From assembly GCA_027533385.1 (NCBI GenBank), contig JAPZUE010000051.1, positions 1-64,000 on the forward strand: a stretch of 64,000 nucleotides of DNA, in the 5' to 3' direction. Every line of letters starts with the position of its first letter. The first letter of the stretch is position 1. Made by a program: the position numbers and the translations under genes. Under the pieces are notes generated by a model, which worked only from the letters and a program-made list of their open reading frames with translations, was not told the origin of the DNA and made no database searches. This document shows, one piece after another, positions 56,561-64,000 of the stretch. The stretch is from Rhizobium sp. Its GTDB lineage: Bacteria; Pseudomonadota; Alphaproteobacteria; Rhizobiales; Rhizobiaceae.

Positions 56561-57319
56561 ATGGATCCGCTCTCGCCCGAAGAACTTTCCCGCTATCATC
56601 GTCATATCCTGCTGCCCGAGGTGGGCGGCCATGGGCAGCAATTGCTGAAGGCGGCGCGGGTGCTGGTAATCGGGGCAGGCGGGCTTGGGTCTCCGGTGCT
56701 GCAATATCTGGCGGCGGCGGGCGTCGGCACGCTCGGGATCGTCGACGACGACGGGGTCTCGCTCTCCAATCTGCAGCGCCAGGTCATCCACGATACCGGG
56801 ACGCTGGGTGCAAAGAAGACCGAGAGTGCGGCCCAGGCCATTACACGGCTTAATCCGCATTGCCGGACGATCCGATACGAAGAGCGTTTCACGGCTGAAT
56901 TCGCGCGGGATTATCTCGCCCGTTACACACTGCTGATCGACGGCTCGGATAACTTTGTTACCCGCTATGCGGCAGCGGATGCTGCCGAGCTCGCGAAGAT
57001 ACCGCTGGTGACAGGAGCCGTCGGGCGCTTCGACGGGACTGTTACTGTGTTGAAGCCTTACGAAAGCGGACCGGATGGCGTGGCCTATCCGCGCTATACC
57101 GATCTCTTCCCCGAACCGCCTCCCGAGGGGCTGGTGCCGGCTTGTGCCGAGGCAGGCGTGATCGGTGCGCTGACCGGCGTGATCGGCACACTGATGGCCA
57201 TGGAGGCGATCAAGGTGATTACCGGGATCGGCGAGCCGCTTGTTGGCCGGCTTCTGATGTATGACGGGCTTGCGGCCCGTTTCGACACGATCCGCTACAA
57301 GAGACGTGCAGGGACATGA
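56561..57319 (+). CDS. ThiF/MoeB/HesA-family adenylyltransferase
   Basis: E1-like enzyme of 252 residues that adenylates the C-terminus of a ubiquitin-like sulfur carrier (MoaD or ThiS). It starts with LSRYHRHILLPEVG and has the nucleotide loop GAGGLGSPVLQYLAAAGVG, the IVDDDGVSLSNLQRQ segment, GSDNFVTRY and VPACAEAGVIG with the candidate catalytic Cys. The four zinc cysteines of E. coli MoeB are absent, and no thi or moa gene adjoins, so the partner cannot be assigned. It overlaps the following acetyltransferase gene by 4 nt. Confidence 0.87.
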   Translation: MDPLSPEELSRYHRHILLPEVGGHGQQLLKAARVLVIGAGGLGSPVLQYLAAAGVGTLGIVDDDGVSLSNLQRQVIHDTGTLGAKKTESAAQAITRLNPHCRTIRYEERFTAEFARDYLARYTLLIDGSDNFVTRYAAADAAELAKIPLVTGAVGRFDGTVTVLKPYESGPDGVAYPRYTDLFPEPPPEGLVPACAEAGVIGALTGVIGTLMAMEAIKVITGIGEPLVGRLLMYDGLAARFDTIRYKRRAGT

Positions 57320-57792
57320 GTGTGAGCATTCGCCGGATTGACGAGAGCTTTACGCGCTACGAGGAGCTGCTGGCGCTGATCATGGGCTCGTTTGCCTATA
57401 TGGACGGCGTTATCGACCCGCCCTCCTCCGCGCATCGACTGACCGTTGCATCGCTCAAGGACAAGGCCCGGGACGAGATCGGGCTGGTGGCGGAGGTTGA
57501 TGAACGGCTTCTCGGCTGTGCCTTCCTGCGGCCGGAAGAGGAGTTCCTTTATGTCGGCAAGCTGGCTGTGTCGCCCGAGGCACAAGGCAGCGGGATCGGC
57601 AGCCGTTTTCTCGCCGAGGCCGAGGCGATCGCGCGGGAACTCGGCAAGCCGGCCTTGCGGCTGGAGACCCGGATCGAGCTGACCGGCAACCATCGGCGGT
57701 TCGGCGCATGGGGCTTCGTCAGAACGGCCGAGAAAAGCCATGCAGGCTATGACCGCCCGACCTTCATCGAAATGCAGAAGCGCCTCGCCTGA
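57316..57792 (+). CDS. GNAT-family N-acetyltransferase
   Basis: A 158-residue acetyltransferase with the acetyl-CoA loop LAVSPEAQGSGIGSRFLAEA (motif Q/R-x-x-G-x-G/A, about residues 88-105) and the late FGAWGFVRTAEKSH segment. The substrate is not predictable. ATG overlaps the ThiF-like stop (ATGA). It converges on the dehydrogenase gene with only 3 nt between stops. Confidence 0.86.
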   Translation: MSVSIRRIDESFTRYEELLALIMGSFAYMDGVIDPPSSAHRLTVASLKDKARDEIGLVAEVDERLLGCAFLRPEEEFLYVGKLAVSPEAQGSGIGSRFLAEAEAIARELGKPALRLETRIELTGNHRRFGAWGFVRTAEKSHAGYDRPTFIEMQKRLA

Positions 57793-57795
57793 GGA

Positions 57796-58809
57796 TCAGC
57801 TGCGGTTCGGCAGGACCCTGTTCGGCGGCCGGTGGCCATCGAAATAGGTGCGGATGTTGATGATCACCTTGTCGCCCATGTCGATCCGGCCCTCGATCGT
57901 GGCCGAGCCGGTATGCGGCAGGAGCACGACCTTGCCCTCGTTGGCGAGTTTCACCAGCTTCGGATTGACGGCGGGCTCGTTCTCGAAGACGTCGAGGCCG
58001 GCCCCGGCGATCTTGCCGGCGCGCAGCGCCTGCACGAGGGCATCCTCGTCGATGATGTCGCCGCGGGCGGTGTTGACCACGTAACTGGTCGGCTGGAGCA
58101 GTGCCAGGCGACGGGCCGAAAGCAGATGGAAGGTCGCCGGCGTCGAAGGGCAGTTGACCGAAACGATGTCGACCCGGGCGAGCATCTGGTCGAGGCTATC
58201 CCAATAGGTCGCCTCAAGCTCGTCCTCGGTTGCCGGATTGACGCGCTTGCGGTTGTGATAGTGGATCGAGAGACCAAAGGCCTTGGCACGGCGGGCGACG
58301 GCGGTACCGATGCGGCCCATGCCGATGATGCCGATGCGCTTGCCCCAGATGCGGCGCCCGAGCATCCAGGTGGGCGACCAGCCCTCCCATTCGCCCGGCT
58401 TGTCCATCAGCACGCGCGCGCCCTGCACCAGACGGCGCGGCACGGCGAGGATCAGCGCCATAGTCATGTCGGCCGTATCTTCGGTCAGGACATTCGGCGT
58501 GTTGGTGACGGTGATGCCCTTCTTTGCCGCCGCATCGATATCGATATGATCGGTGCCGTTGGAGAAACTGGCGATGAGCTTCAGCTGCGGGCCGGCTTCG
58601 GCGATGAGGGCCGCATCGATTCGGTCGGTGACCGTGGGCACCAGCACGTCGACCACCTTCACCGCAGCGATCAATTCTTCGCGCGTTCGCGGCTTGTCAT
58701 CGACATTCAGTTCGGCCTCAAACAGCTCTCGCATGCGTGTTTCCACGGCATCCGGGAGTTTCCGCGTGATATAGACCTTGGGTCTCTTCCTGTTCGTCAT
58801 GGGCCGCAT
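57796..58809 (-). CDS. D-2-hydroxyacid dehydrogenase (glyoxylate reductase type)
   Basis: NAD(P)H-dependent enzyme of 337 residues that reduces 2-oxoacids such as glyoxylate or hydroxypyruvate. It shows SNGTDHIDIDAA, GIIGMGRIGTAVARRAKAFG for the cofactor, NTARGDIIDE with the catalytic Arg, LDVFENEP with the Glu and LLPHTGSAT with the His. It belongs to the glyoxylate reductase (GyaR) branch, distinct from the GhrA-like gene at 27.4 kb. AAGG lies 5 nt before the ATG at 58809; ATG at 58800 is an alternative. Confidence 0.92.
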   Translation of the reverse strand: MRPMTNRKRPKVYITRKLPDAVETRMRELFEAELNVDDKPRTREELIAAVKVVDVLVPTVTDRIDAALIAEAGPQLKLIASFSNGTDHIDIDAAAKKGITVTNTPNVLTEDTADMTMALILAVPRRLVQGARVLMDKPGEWEGWSPTWMLGRRIWGKRIGIIGMGRIGTAVARRAKAFGLSIHYHNRKRVNPATEDELEATYWDSLDQMLARVDIVSVNCPSTPATFHLLSARRLALLQPTSYVVNTARGDIIDEDALVQALRAGKIAGAGLDVFENEPAVNPKLVKLANEGKVVLLPHTGSATIEGRIDMGDKVIINIRTYFDGHRPPNRVLPNRS

Positions 58810-58999
58810 CGATGCCTTGTTCAGAACTCGTTAACCAAGTCGCGGGATACTTCGCTCCTCAGGAAGGCAATTTCTACCAAACCCGCCGGCGAAGACAAAC
58901 AAAACTCGTCGGATAGCGGCGGATTTGTCCCTGATGCGCGCGAGGCGCTACGGGGCGGTGGAAAGCACTTCATTTCCATAGCTTAAGCCCGGAACGATC

Positions 59000-59542
59000 A
59001 TGTTTGATAACCTGCGCCGCGTCAGCCTTGCATTCAGCGCCCTTTCGCTGTCTCTCGTGGTCGCTCCGATCGCCGGTCACGCCCAATCGACAACGAAGGG
59101 ATCGAGCGGTCTGCCCCTGCCGCGCTTCGTCAGCCTGAAGGCCGAGAAGGTGAACCTGCGGATCGGGCCGAGCACCGATTACGCCGTGTCCTGGCGCTAC
59201 ATGAAATCCGGCCTACCGGTGGAAATCATCCGCGAATACGAGAACTGGCGGCAGATCCGCGATGCCGACGGCACCGAAGGCTGGGTGAACCAGACCCTGC
59301 TGACGGGCGAGCGGACGGCAGTTGCCGCACCCTGGATGCGCGGCAACGGCGACAATGTCTATGTGATGATGCGCCGCGATTCGAATTCGTCGGCTCAGGT
59401 CGTCGCCAAGCTCGAGCCGGGTGTCGTGCTCAAGCTCAGCGAATGCAATGGCAACTGGTGCCTAGGCGAAACCGGCGGCGTCAGCGGATGGGTATCGCAG
59501 AACGAGATCTGGGGCGCCTATCCGGGCGAGGCCTTCAAATAA
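59000..59542 (+). CDS. Secreted protein with two SH3 domains
   Basis: A 180-residue protein with a signal peptide (residues 1-28, ending GHA-Q). Two bacterial SH3-like repeats follow: one with VNLRIGPSTDYAVSWRY and EGWVNQTLLTG (about residues 47-105) and one with VYVMMRRDSNSSAQVVAKL and SGWVSQNEIWG (about 118-172). Such domains often bind peptidoglycan. The last 8 nt overlap the end of the adenosine kinase-like gene on the other strand. No catalytic domain is present. Confidence 0.87.
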   Translation: MFDNLRRVSLAFSALSLSLVVAPIAGHAQSTTKGSSGLPLPRFVSLKAEKVNLRIGPSTDYAVSWRYMKSGLPVEIIREYENWRQIRDADGTEGWVNQTLLTGERTAVAAPWMRGNGDNVYVMMRRDSNSSAQVVAKLEPGVVLKLSECNGNWCLGETGGVSGWVSQNEIWGAYPGEAFK

Positions 59543-60527
59543 GGCCGATCCCGGCTGCCCCCTTCTTCAGGGACATCATCGGCCGCGGGCCGATCTGCTG
59601 GATGACGACACCGGCGGCATAGCAGCCGAGATGGCCGCAATCCTCAAGGCTTCGGCCGTTGGTATAGCCATAGAGGAAGCCAGAGGCGAAGAGATCGCCG
59701 GCACCGGTCGTATCGACCACCGTTTCCACCAGGGTTGCCGGCACGCGGATGCGCTGGTCGTCCTTGACGATCACGGCGCCCTGCTCGCCCATGGTCACGG
59801 CTGCGAGCTTGCAATCCCTGGAGATCAGGTCAAGCGCATGGGCGAAATCGTCGGTTTCGTAAAGCGACAGGGCTTCCTGCTCATTGGCGAAGACGATGTC
59901 GACGGTGCCGGAACGCATCAGATCGAGGAACTCCGACCGATAACGGCCGACGCAGAAGCTGTCGGACAGCGTCATCGACATTTCCCGACCGGCTTCATGC
60001 GAAATGCGGGCGCAGTCGAGGATCGCCTGCTTGGCGCGCGGCGGATCCCAGAGATAACCTTCGAAGTAGGTAACCTTGGACTGGGCGACCACGTCGGGTT
60101 CGACGTCCTCGGGGCCGAACTCGACGCAGGCACCGAGATAGGTGTTCATCGAACGCTCGCCGTCCTCGGTCACGAAGATCATGCTGCGGGCGGTCGGTGG
60201 CTGGGTGCCCAGCGGGCGGGTCTGAAAATGAACACCCTGGGCGCGGATGTCATGGGTGAATATGTGGCCAAGCTGATCTTCCGCGACCTTGCCGAAATAG
60301 GCAGCCTTTCCCCCGAAATTGGCGATACCGGCTGCCGTGTTCCCGGCGCTGCCGCCGGAGGCTTCGACTGCCGGACCCATCATGCCGTAGAGCCGTTCGG
60401 CACGTTCCGCATCGATCAGGTTCATTGCGCTCTTGGTAATGGCGTTGTCGATCAGAAACTGGTCGTCGCAGCGAGAAATAATGTCGACGATCGCGTTGCC
60501 GATCGTCAGGACATCGAACTGGCTCAT
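59535..60527 (-). CDS. PfkB-family kinase, probable adenosine kinase
   Basis: A 330-residue ribokinase-fold kinase. The N-terminal GNAIVDIISRCDD and GGSAGNTAAGIANFGG segments bind the sugar part, and VDTTGAGDLFASGFLYG carries the anion hole and catalytic Asp. The pattern GNPLLDI-like start with FVTEDGERSMNTYLGAC is that of the bacterial adenosine kinase branch. In rhizobia such kinases recycle adenosine to AMP, complementing the deaminase at 11-12 kb. Its stop overlaps the SH3 gene by 8 nt. Confidence 0.85.
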   Translation of the reverse strand: MSQFDVLTIGNAIVDIISRCDDQFLIDNAITKSAMNLIDAERAERLYGMMGPAVEASGGSAGNTAAGIANFGGKAAYFGKVAEDQLGHIFTHDIRAQGVHFQTRPLGTQPPTARSMIFVTEDGERSMNTYLGACVEFGPEDVEPDVVAQSKVTYFEGYLWDPPRAKQAILDCARISHEAGREMSMTLSDSFCVGRYRSEFLDLMRSGTVDIVFANEQEALSLYETDDFAHALDLISRDCKLAAVTMGEQGAVIVKDDQRIRVPATLVETVVDTTGAGDLFASGFLYGYTNGRSLEDCGHLGCYAAGVVIQQIGPRPMMSLKKGAAGIGLI

Positions 60528-60753
60528 GAGGTCCGGGGCTCCGTTTGCTTGGCCTGACGGTCATAGCCTTTTTTGCAGCGAAGAAAAGAGGCAACGGACC
60601 GGCGTCATCTTGCCGTTACATCGGGCAAGTAGAAGCAAGTCGTGGACGGCCATCTCCCCTGGGCGCCACACGGACCCTCCCCGGTCCAGATTTCGGGAGT
60701 GCTGACCACGGATGTACTGGCGGCAAATCCCATCCCGGCCTTGCCGGGCGTCG

Positions 60754-60776
60754 AAGCAGGCTCACCGCCTGCTTTT
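60754..60776 (+). terminator. Terminator-like hairpin, possible end of an sRNA
   Basis: AAGCAGGC-TCACC-GCCTGCTT followed by TTG lies between the adenosine kinase-like gene and the AEC gene, with no coding gene ending before it on this strand. Upstream within 100 nt are the hairpins GGACC-CTCCCC-GGTCC and CCCGGC-CTT-GCCGGG. It could end an sRNA starting near 60620-60650, or attenuate the AEC gene. The remaining 60528-60850 gap shows no ORF. Confidence 0.45.
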
Positions 60777-60850
60777 GTCGTTTCTGGCGGATTGGCCGCG
60801 CGGGACAAGAGGCCTAAACAAGGTCCATCTTGTCATCACGAGTCGATTTC

Positions 60851-61795
60851 ATGACCACCGTTGCCCAGGACGTTCTTCCCATCTTCATCCTCATTCTGTT
60901 CGGCTGGGCGCTCGTCCGGCTGAAGATCCTCGCAGCCGAGATCGGCGACGGTCTCGGAGACTTCGTTTTCAAGGTGGCCGTGCCGCTGCTCCTGTTGCGG
61001 ACGATTGCGAATGCAGACTTCCACGGCGCCTCTCCCTTTCGCCTGTGGATCGCCTATTTCGCCGGGGTCTTCGTCGCCTGGACGATCGGTCACCTCGTCT
61101 CGACGCGGATCTTCAAGCGCGATCAGAAGCTCGGCGTGCTCGCCGGCATCTCGTCGGCCTTCGCCAACAACGTGTTCATCGGCCTGCCGCTGGTCGAAAG
61201 GACCGTAGGCCCCGAGGGGATCGTCGCCATGTCGATCCTGCTCGCCATCCATCTGCCGCTGATGATGATCGCCGGTGTACTGGCCATGGAGCGGGCGGAG
61301 CGGCAGACGGGAGGGCGGGAGGGTGCCGGCATTCTTACGGTTTCCAAGCAGGTGGGTGGCAACCTGGTGCGCAACCCGCTGATCATTGGCCTTGCAGGCG
61401 GGATCCTGCTGCAGCTTCTGGGGACGCCGGTGCCCGCCTTGATCGATGGTGTCGTCGCGCAGGTCGCGGGCATGGCGGCACCGGCGGCTCTGATTTCCCT
61501 GGGCATGACACTGAACAAATACGGCATGGCAGGAAACCTGAAGATCGCCGGAACCATCTCGCTCTTGAAGCTCGGGCTGATGCCTGCCGTGGTCTGGTTG
61601 GCGTCGACCCTTCTTGGGCTCTCGCCGCAATGGACGGCAGCGCTGGTACTGACCTCATCCGTTCCGACGGGCATCAACGCCTGGCTGATTGCCAGCCGCT
61701 TCGGCGTCGGCCAGGGGCTCGCGGCATCGGTCATCACGCTTTCGACGGCTGCCGGGGTGGTGACCGTCTCCTTCTGGGCCCTGCTGCTGCTCTGA
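60851..61795 (+). CDS. AEC-family transporter (auxin efflux carrier type)
   Basis: A 314-residue inner-membrane carrier with ten predicted helices. The first-helix pattern LPIFILILFGWALVRLKIL and the repeated motif SSAFANNVFIGLPL are typical of AEC permeases, as is the C-terminal half with NPLIIGLAGGILLQL. Bacterial members move malonate, malate or other organic anions; the substrate is not predictable here. The start is ATG at 60851 with a weak CGAG; 60830 is an in-frame alternative. Confidence 0.88.
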   Translation: MTTVAQDVLPIFILILFGWALVRLKILAAEIGDGLGDFVFKVAVPLLLLRTIANADFHGASPFRLWIAYFAGVFVAWTIGHLVSTRIFKRDQKLGVLAGISSAFANNVFIGLPLVERTVGPEGIVAMSILLAIHLPLMMIAGVLAMERAERQTGGREGAGILTVSKQVGGNLVRNPLIIGLAGGILLQLLGTPVPALIDGVVAQVAGMAAPAALISLGMTLNKYGMAGNLKIAGTISLLKLGLMPAVVWLASTLLGLSPQWTAALVLTSSVPTGINAWLIASRFGVGQGLAASVITLSTAAGVVTVSFWALLLL

Positions 61796-61810
61796 TGGCC
61801 AGAATGCAAA

Positions 61811-61833
61811 CGCCCGGCCACTAGGGCCGGGCG
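61811..61833. terminator. Bidirectional terminator between AEC and cycM genes
   Basis: CGCCCGGCC and GGCCGGGCG form a perfect 9-bp stem with loop ACTAG between two convergent genes. On the minus strand TTT follows; on the plus strand CAAG follows, so it serves mainly the cytochrome gene. Confidence 0.65.
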
Positions 61834-61860
61834 CAAGATTTCGACGGATATCGATAGCGA

Positions 61861-62589
61861 TCAGGGCGTCGCAGGCTGTGCCGGCGCGGGCGCGGCCGGT
61901 GCTGCTTCTGCCGGTGCAGCCGGTGCGGCCTCTGCCGGGGCGGCAGGAGCAGCCTCGGCGGGCGCTGCGGCCGGTGCTTCTGCAGGCGCAGCAGCCGCAT
62001 CAGCCGGAGCGGCAGCGGCATCAGCCGGAGCGGCAGCAGCTGCATCCGGCGAGGGCAGCGGAACCGGGCTGTCTGCCATGGTGTGCAGATACATGATCAC
62101 GTTGGCGCGCTCGTCATCCTTCTTGAGGCCGGCGAAACCCATCGATGTGCCAGGAATGTGCTGCTTCGGAGCAAGCAGGAACTCGTTCAGGTGATCCCAG
62201 GTCCAGAGCTCGGTGCCGCCCTTCGAGAATTCGGTGATGGCAGCCGAATAGCTGAAGCCTTCATGCGAAGCGATCGGACGGTCGACAAGGCCATAGAGGT
62301 TCGGGCCAACCTTGTTGGCGCCACCCTTGTCGACGGTGTGACAGCTTGCACACTTCTTGAACGAGGCTTCGCCTGCAGCCGCATCGGCGCTGGCGAGCAG
62401 GACTGCGATCGGCACTGCGGCCACTTCGGGAGCCGCCTCGGCAGGTGCTGCCTCTTCGGCAACGATGGCAAAGCCTTCCTTCTCAGGCGTTTCCGAATGG
62501 AAAATTCCCTCCGAAGCGATCGACACAGACATCAGGACGAAGACGGTGCCGAGAAAGGCACCCACGCCCATGTTGGTATAAGAGTTCAT
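61861..62589 (-). CDS. cycM: Membrane-anchored cytochrome c (CycM type)
   Basis: Carries electrons in the periplasm, likely to the terminal aa3 oxidase. The 242-residue protein has an uncleaved N-terminal anchor (about residues 8-26), an acidic linker, the haem site CASCH (Cys80, Cys83, His84) with GPNLYGLV, and the distal Met in GTSMGFAG. After the cytochrome domain, about 60 residues are almost only Ala, Pro and Glu/Asp, in short repeats such as APADAA and APAEAAPA. GGGGAG lies 8 nt before the ATG. The tail is not part of a typical CycM. Confidence 0.9.
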   Translation of the reverse strand: MNSYTNMGVGAFLGTVFVLMSVSIASEGIFHSETPEKEGFAIVAEEAAPAEAAPEVAAVPIAVLLASADAAAGEASFKKCASCHTVDKGGANKVGPNLYGLVDRPIASHEGFSYSAAITEFSKGGTELWTWDHLNEFLLAPKQHIPGTSMGFAGLKKDDERANVIMYLHTMADSPVPLPSPDAAAAAPADAAAAPADAAAAPAEAPAAAPAEAAPAAPAEAAPAAPAEAAPAAPAPAQPATP

Positions 62590-62744
62590 CTGCAAAGCTC
62601 CCCGTGCAGCCGGCCGATGAGCAACCGGACGATCTTGAAATCGCGCGGAACCTATGTCTTTTGCATAACACTTGCAACACGATTATGGTCCCGCAGCTGG
62701 GACTATTTGACACTTCTGTGCGGTGATTTGAAGGGGTTACGGAC

Positions 62745-63509
62745 ATGAATGAAGGCAGAACTGCCAAAACCCTAGTCCTCATCCCCGCCCGCATGGCGTC
62801 CACTCGACTTCCGGGCAAGCCTCTGGCCGATATTGCCGGTCTGCCGATGATCGTGCAGGTCGCAAAACGGGCTCACGAGGCCAATGTCGGGCGAATCATT
62901 GTTGCCGTCGACGACCAGACTGTCTTCGACGCGGTCGAGTCTGCAGGCTTCGAGGTGGTGATGACGCGGAGCGACCACCAGTCGGGTTCCGACCGGATTT
63001 TCGAGGCGCTGACAAAGGTCGACCCCGACGGACAGGCCGAGATCATCATCAATGTGCAAGGTGACCTGCCGACGATCGATCCGCAGACGATCCGGGCGGC
63101 ATTGCGGCCGCTCGAAGACCCCGCCGTCGACATCGCGACGCTGACGGTGGAGATCGAGGACGAGCAGGAAAAGACCAATCCGAATGTGGTGAAGGTCGTC
63201 GGCTCGCCGCTTTCGGCCGACAGGCTTCGGGCACTCTATTTCACCCGCGCCACCGCACCGCACGGGGCCGGGCCGCTCTATCACCATATCGGGCTTTACG
63301 CCTATCGCCGGCAGGCGCTTGAACGCTTCGTGGCGCTCTCTCCCTCGACGCTTGAAAAACGCGAATCGCTCGAGCAGCTCCGGGCGCTCGAAGCCGGCAT
63401 GCGCATCGATGTCGAGGTGGTGAAGACCGTGCCGCTCGGCGTCGACACGCCTGCCGACCTCGAAAAGGCCCGTCTCATTCTTTCCGCATCCTCCAACGCA
63501 GGACACTGA
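62745..63509 (+). CDS. kdsB: CMP-KDO synthetase (3-deoxy-manno-octulosonate cytidylyltransferase)
   Basis: Activates KDO with CTP for lipopolysaccharide inner core synthesis. The 254-residue protein starts with the nucleotidyltransferase motif LVLIPARMASTRLPGKPLADI, and has QSGSDRIFEAL, NVQGDLPTIDP, YFTRATAP and HHIGLYAYRR, matching KdsB. It is divergent from cycM across a 155-nt gap that must hold both promoters and contains a small GTCCC-GCAGCT-GGGAC hairpin at about 62688-62703. Confidence 0.96.
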   Translation: MNEGRTAKTLVLIPARMASTRLPGKPLADIAGLPMIVQVAKRAHEANVGRIIVAVDDQTVFDAVESAGFEVVMTRSDHQSGSDRIFEALTKVDPDGQAEIIINVQGDLPTIDPQTIRAALRPLEDPAVDIATLTVEIEDEQEKTNPNVVKVVGSPLSADRLRALYFTRATAPHGAGPLYHHIGLYAYRRQALERFVALSPSTLEKRESLEQLRALEAGMRIDVEVVKTVPLGVDTPADLEKARLILSASSNAGH

Positions 63510-63513
63510 TCCC

Positions 63514-64000
63514 TTGGCACCGACGAACAAGATTTCCTTCCAGGGCGACTATGGCGCCAATTCCGACATGGCCTGCCGCGACATGTTCCCCGACATGGAG
63601 CCGCTGCCCTGCCCGACCTTCGAGGATGCCTTCGTGGCGCTGGAGACGGGCGAGGTGGATCTGGCGATGATCCCGATCGAGAATACGCTGGCGGGCCGCG
63701 TGGCCGACATCCACTATCTGCTGCCGCTCTCGCGCCTGCATATCGTCGGCGAGTATTTCATGCCGATCCGCTTCCAGCTTATGGTGCTGCCGGGCGTGAA
63801 GCTCGACGAGATCCGCACCGTGCACAGCCATATCCACGCGCTTGGGCAGTGCCGCAAGATCATACGCAGCCATGGCTGGAAGGCTGTTGTCGCCGGCGAT
63901 ACGGCTGGTGCGGCAAAGCTCGTCTCGGAAAAAGGCGACCGGACGATGGCGGCTCTCGCGCCCCGGCTTGCGGCCTCACTCTACGGGCTGGAGATCCTTG
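63514..64000 (+). CDS. pheA: Prephenate dehydratase, 5' part
   Basis: Converts prephenate to phenylpyruvate in phenylalanine synthesis. Only the first 162 codons are in the window. ISFQGDYGANSDMACRDMFP at the start, TFEDAFVALETGEVDLAMIPIENTLAGRVADIH, and LMVLPGVKL are characteristic; there is no chorismate mutase domain before it, so it is the monofunctional rhizobial type, and the ACT domain should lie beyond the end. The start is TTG at 63514, 4 nt after kdsB, with AGGA 10 nt upstream. Confidence 0.92.
   Translation, partial: MAPTNKISFQGDYGANSDMACRDMFPDMEPLPCPTFEDAFVALETGEVDLAMIPIENTLAGRVADIHYLLPLSRLHIVGEYFMPIRFQLMVLPGVKLDEIRTVHSHIHALGQCRKIIRSHGWKAVVAGDTAGAAKLVSEKGDRTMAALAPRLAASLYGLEIL

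Overview
The window is 64 kb of high-GC chromosomal DNA with long same-strand operons, frequent ATGA and GTGA start/stop overlaps and Shine-Dalgarno starts. Gene content and order (Flp/Tad pilus genes of the cpa type, yej peptide importer, polA next to a marR gene, class A PBP then dnaK and dnaJ, CycM-type cytochrome c next to kdsB and pheA) point to an alphaproteobacterium of the Rhizobiaceae (Rhizobium, Agrobacterium, Ensifer and relatives). No phage, transposase, CRISPR or rRNA was seen. The core of the window looks like ordinary vertically inherited chromosome.

Layout. 0.1-1.6 kb: tRNA-Ser(GGA), a small membrane protein and msrA. 1.8-13.4 kb: a nucleoside uptake and catabolism island. A forward operon encodes a BMP-type nucleoside ABC importer followed by cdd, punA, deoC and deoA; a convergent operon encodes deoB, add and upp, with a retropepsin-like protease gene between them. 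Together they import nucleosides, deaminate and phosphorolyse them, isomerise (deoxy)ribose-1-phosphate and cleave deoxyribose-5-phosphate. 13.4-24.7 kb: a Flp pilus locus. Two pseudopilin genes and a standalone CpaC-like N-domain gene lie on the minus strand, divergent from the 57-residue pilin gene and cpaABCDEF-tadBC. 24.6-28.4 kb: a newly noticed 51-53 residue acidic protein, coxG-like, pncB, a one-helix membrane protein, an intergenic palindromic repeat and a hydroxypyruvate reductase-like gene. 28.4-35.0 kb: a yejABEF peptide importer operon with a PIN-domain toxin/antitoxin pair lodged between yejE and yejF.

35.2-41.2 kb: mepA, mgsA, glk, an MsbA-like exporter, dapB and gpmA, ended by a long hairpin repeat. 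41.3-50.7 kb: an enol-lactonase-like hydrolase, polA, a three-hairpin small RNA candidate in the polA-marR gap, marR, an M20 peptidase, ybaK and a class A penicillin-binding protein. TTAA-N7-TTAA sites resembling CtrA boxes lie before ybaK and before the PBP gene. 50.9-54.6 kb: dnaK and dnaJ separated by a translationally coupled gene for a secreted protein. 54.7-64.0 kb: slyX, recF, a ThiF/MoeB-like gene, a GNAT gene, a D-2-hydroxyacid dehydrogenase, an SH3-domain protein, an adenosine kinase-like gene, an AEC transporter with a possible sRNA upstream, cycM, kdsB and the 5' part of pheA, which runs off the window.

The points most worth following up are the polA-marR structured RNA, the toxin/antitoxin pair inside the yej operon, the dnaK-dnaJ insertion gene, the standalone CpaC N-domain protein, the short acidic ORF beside the pilus locus, the CtrA-like boxes and the terminator inside the nucleoside importer operon. 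All functions are inferred from sequence reading alone; no database search was run.
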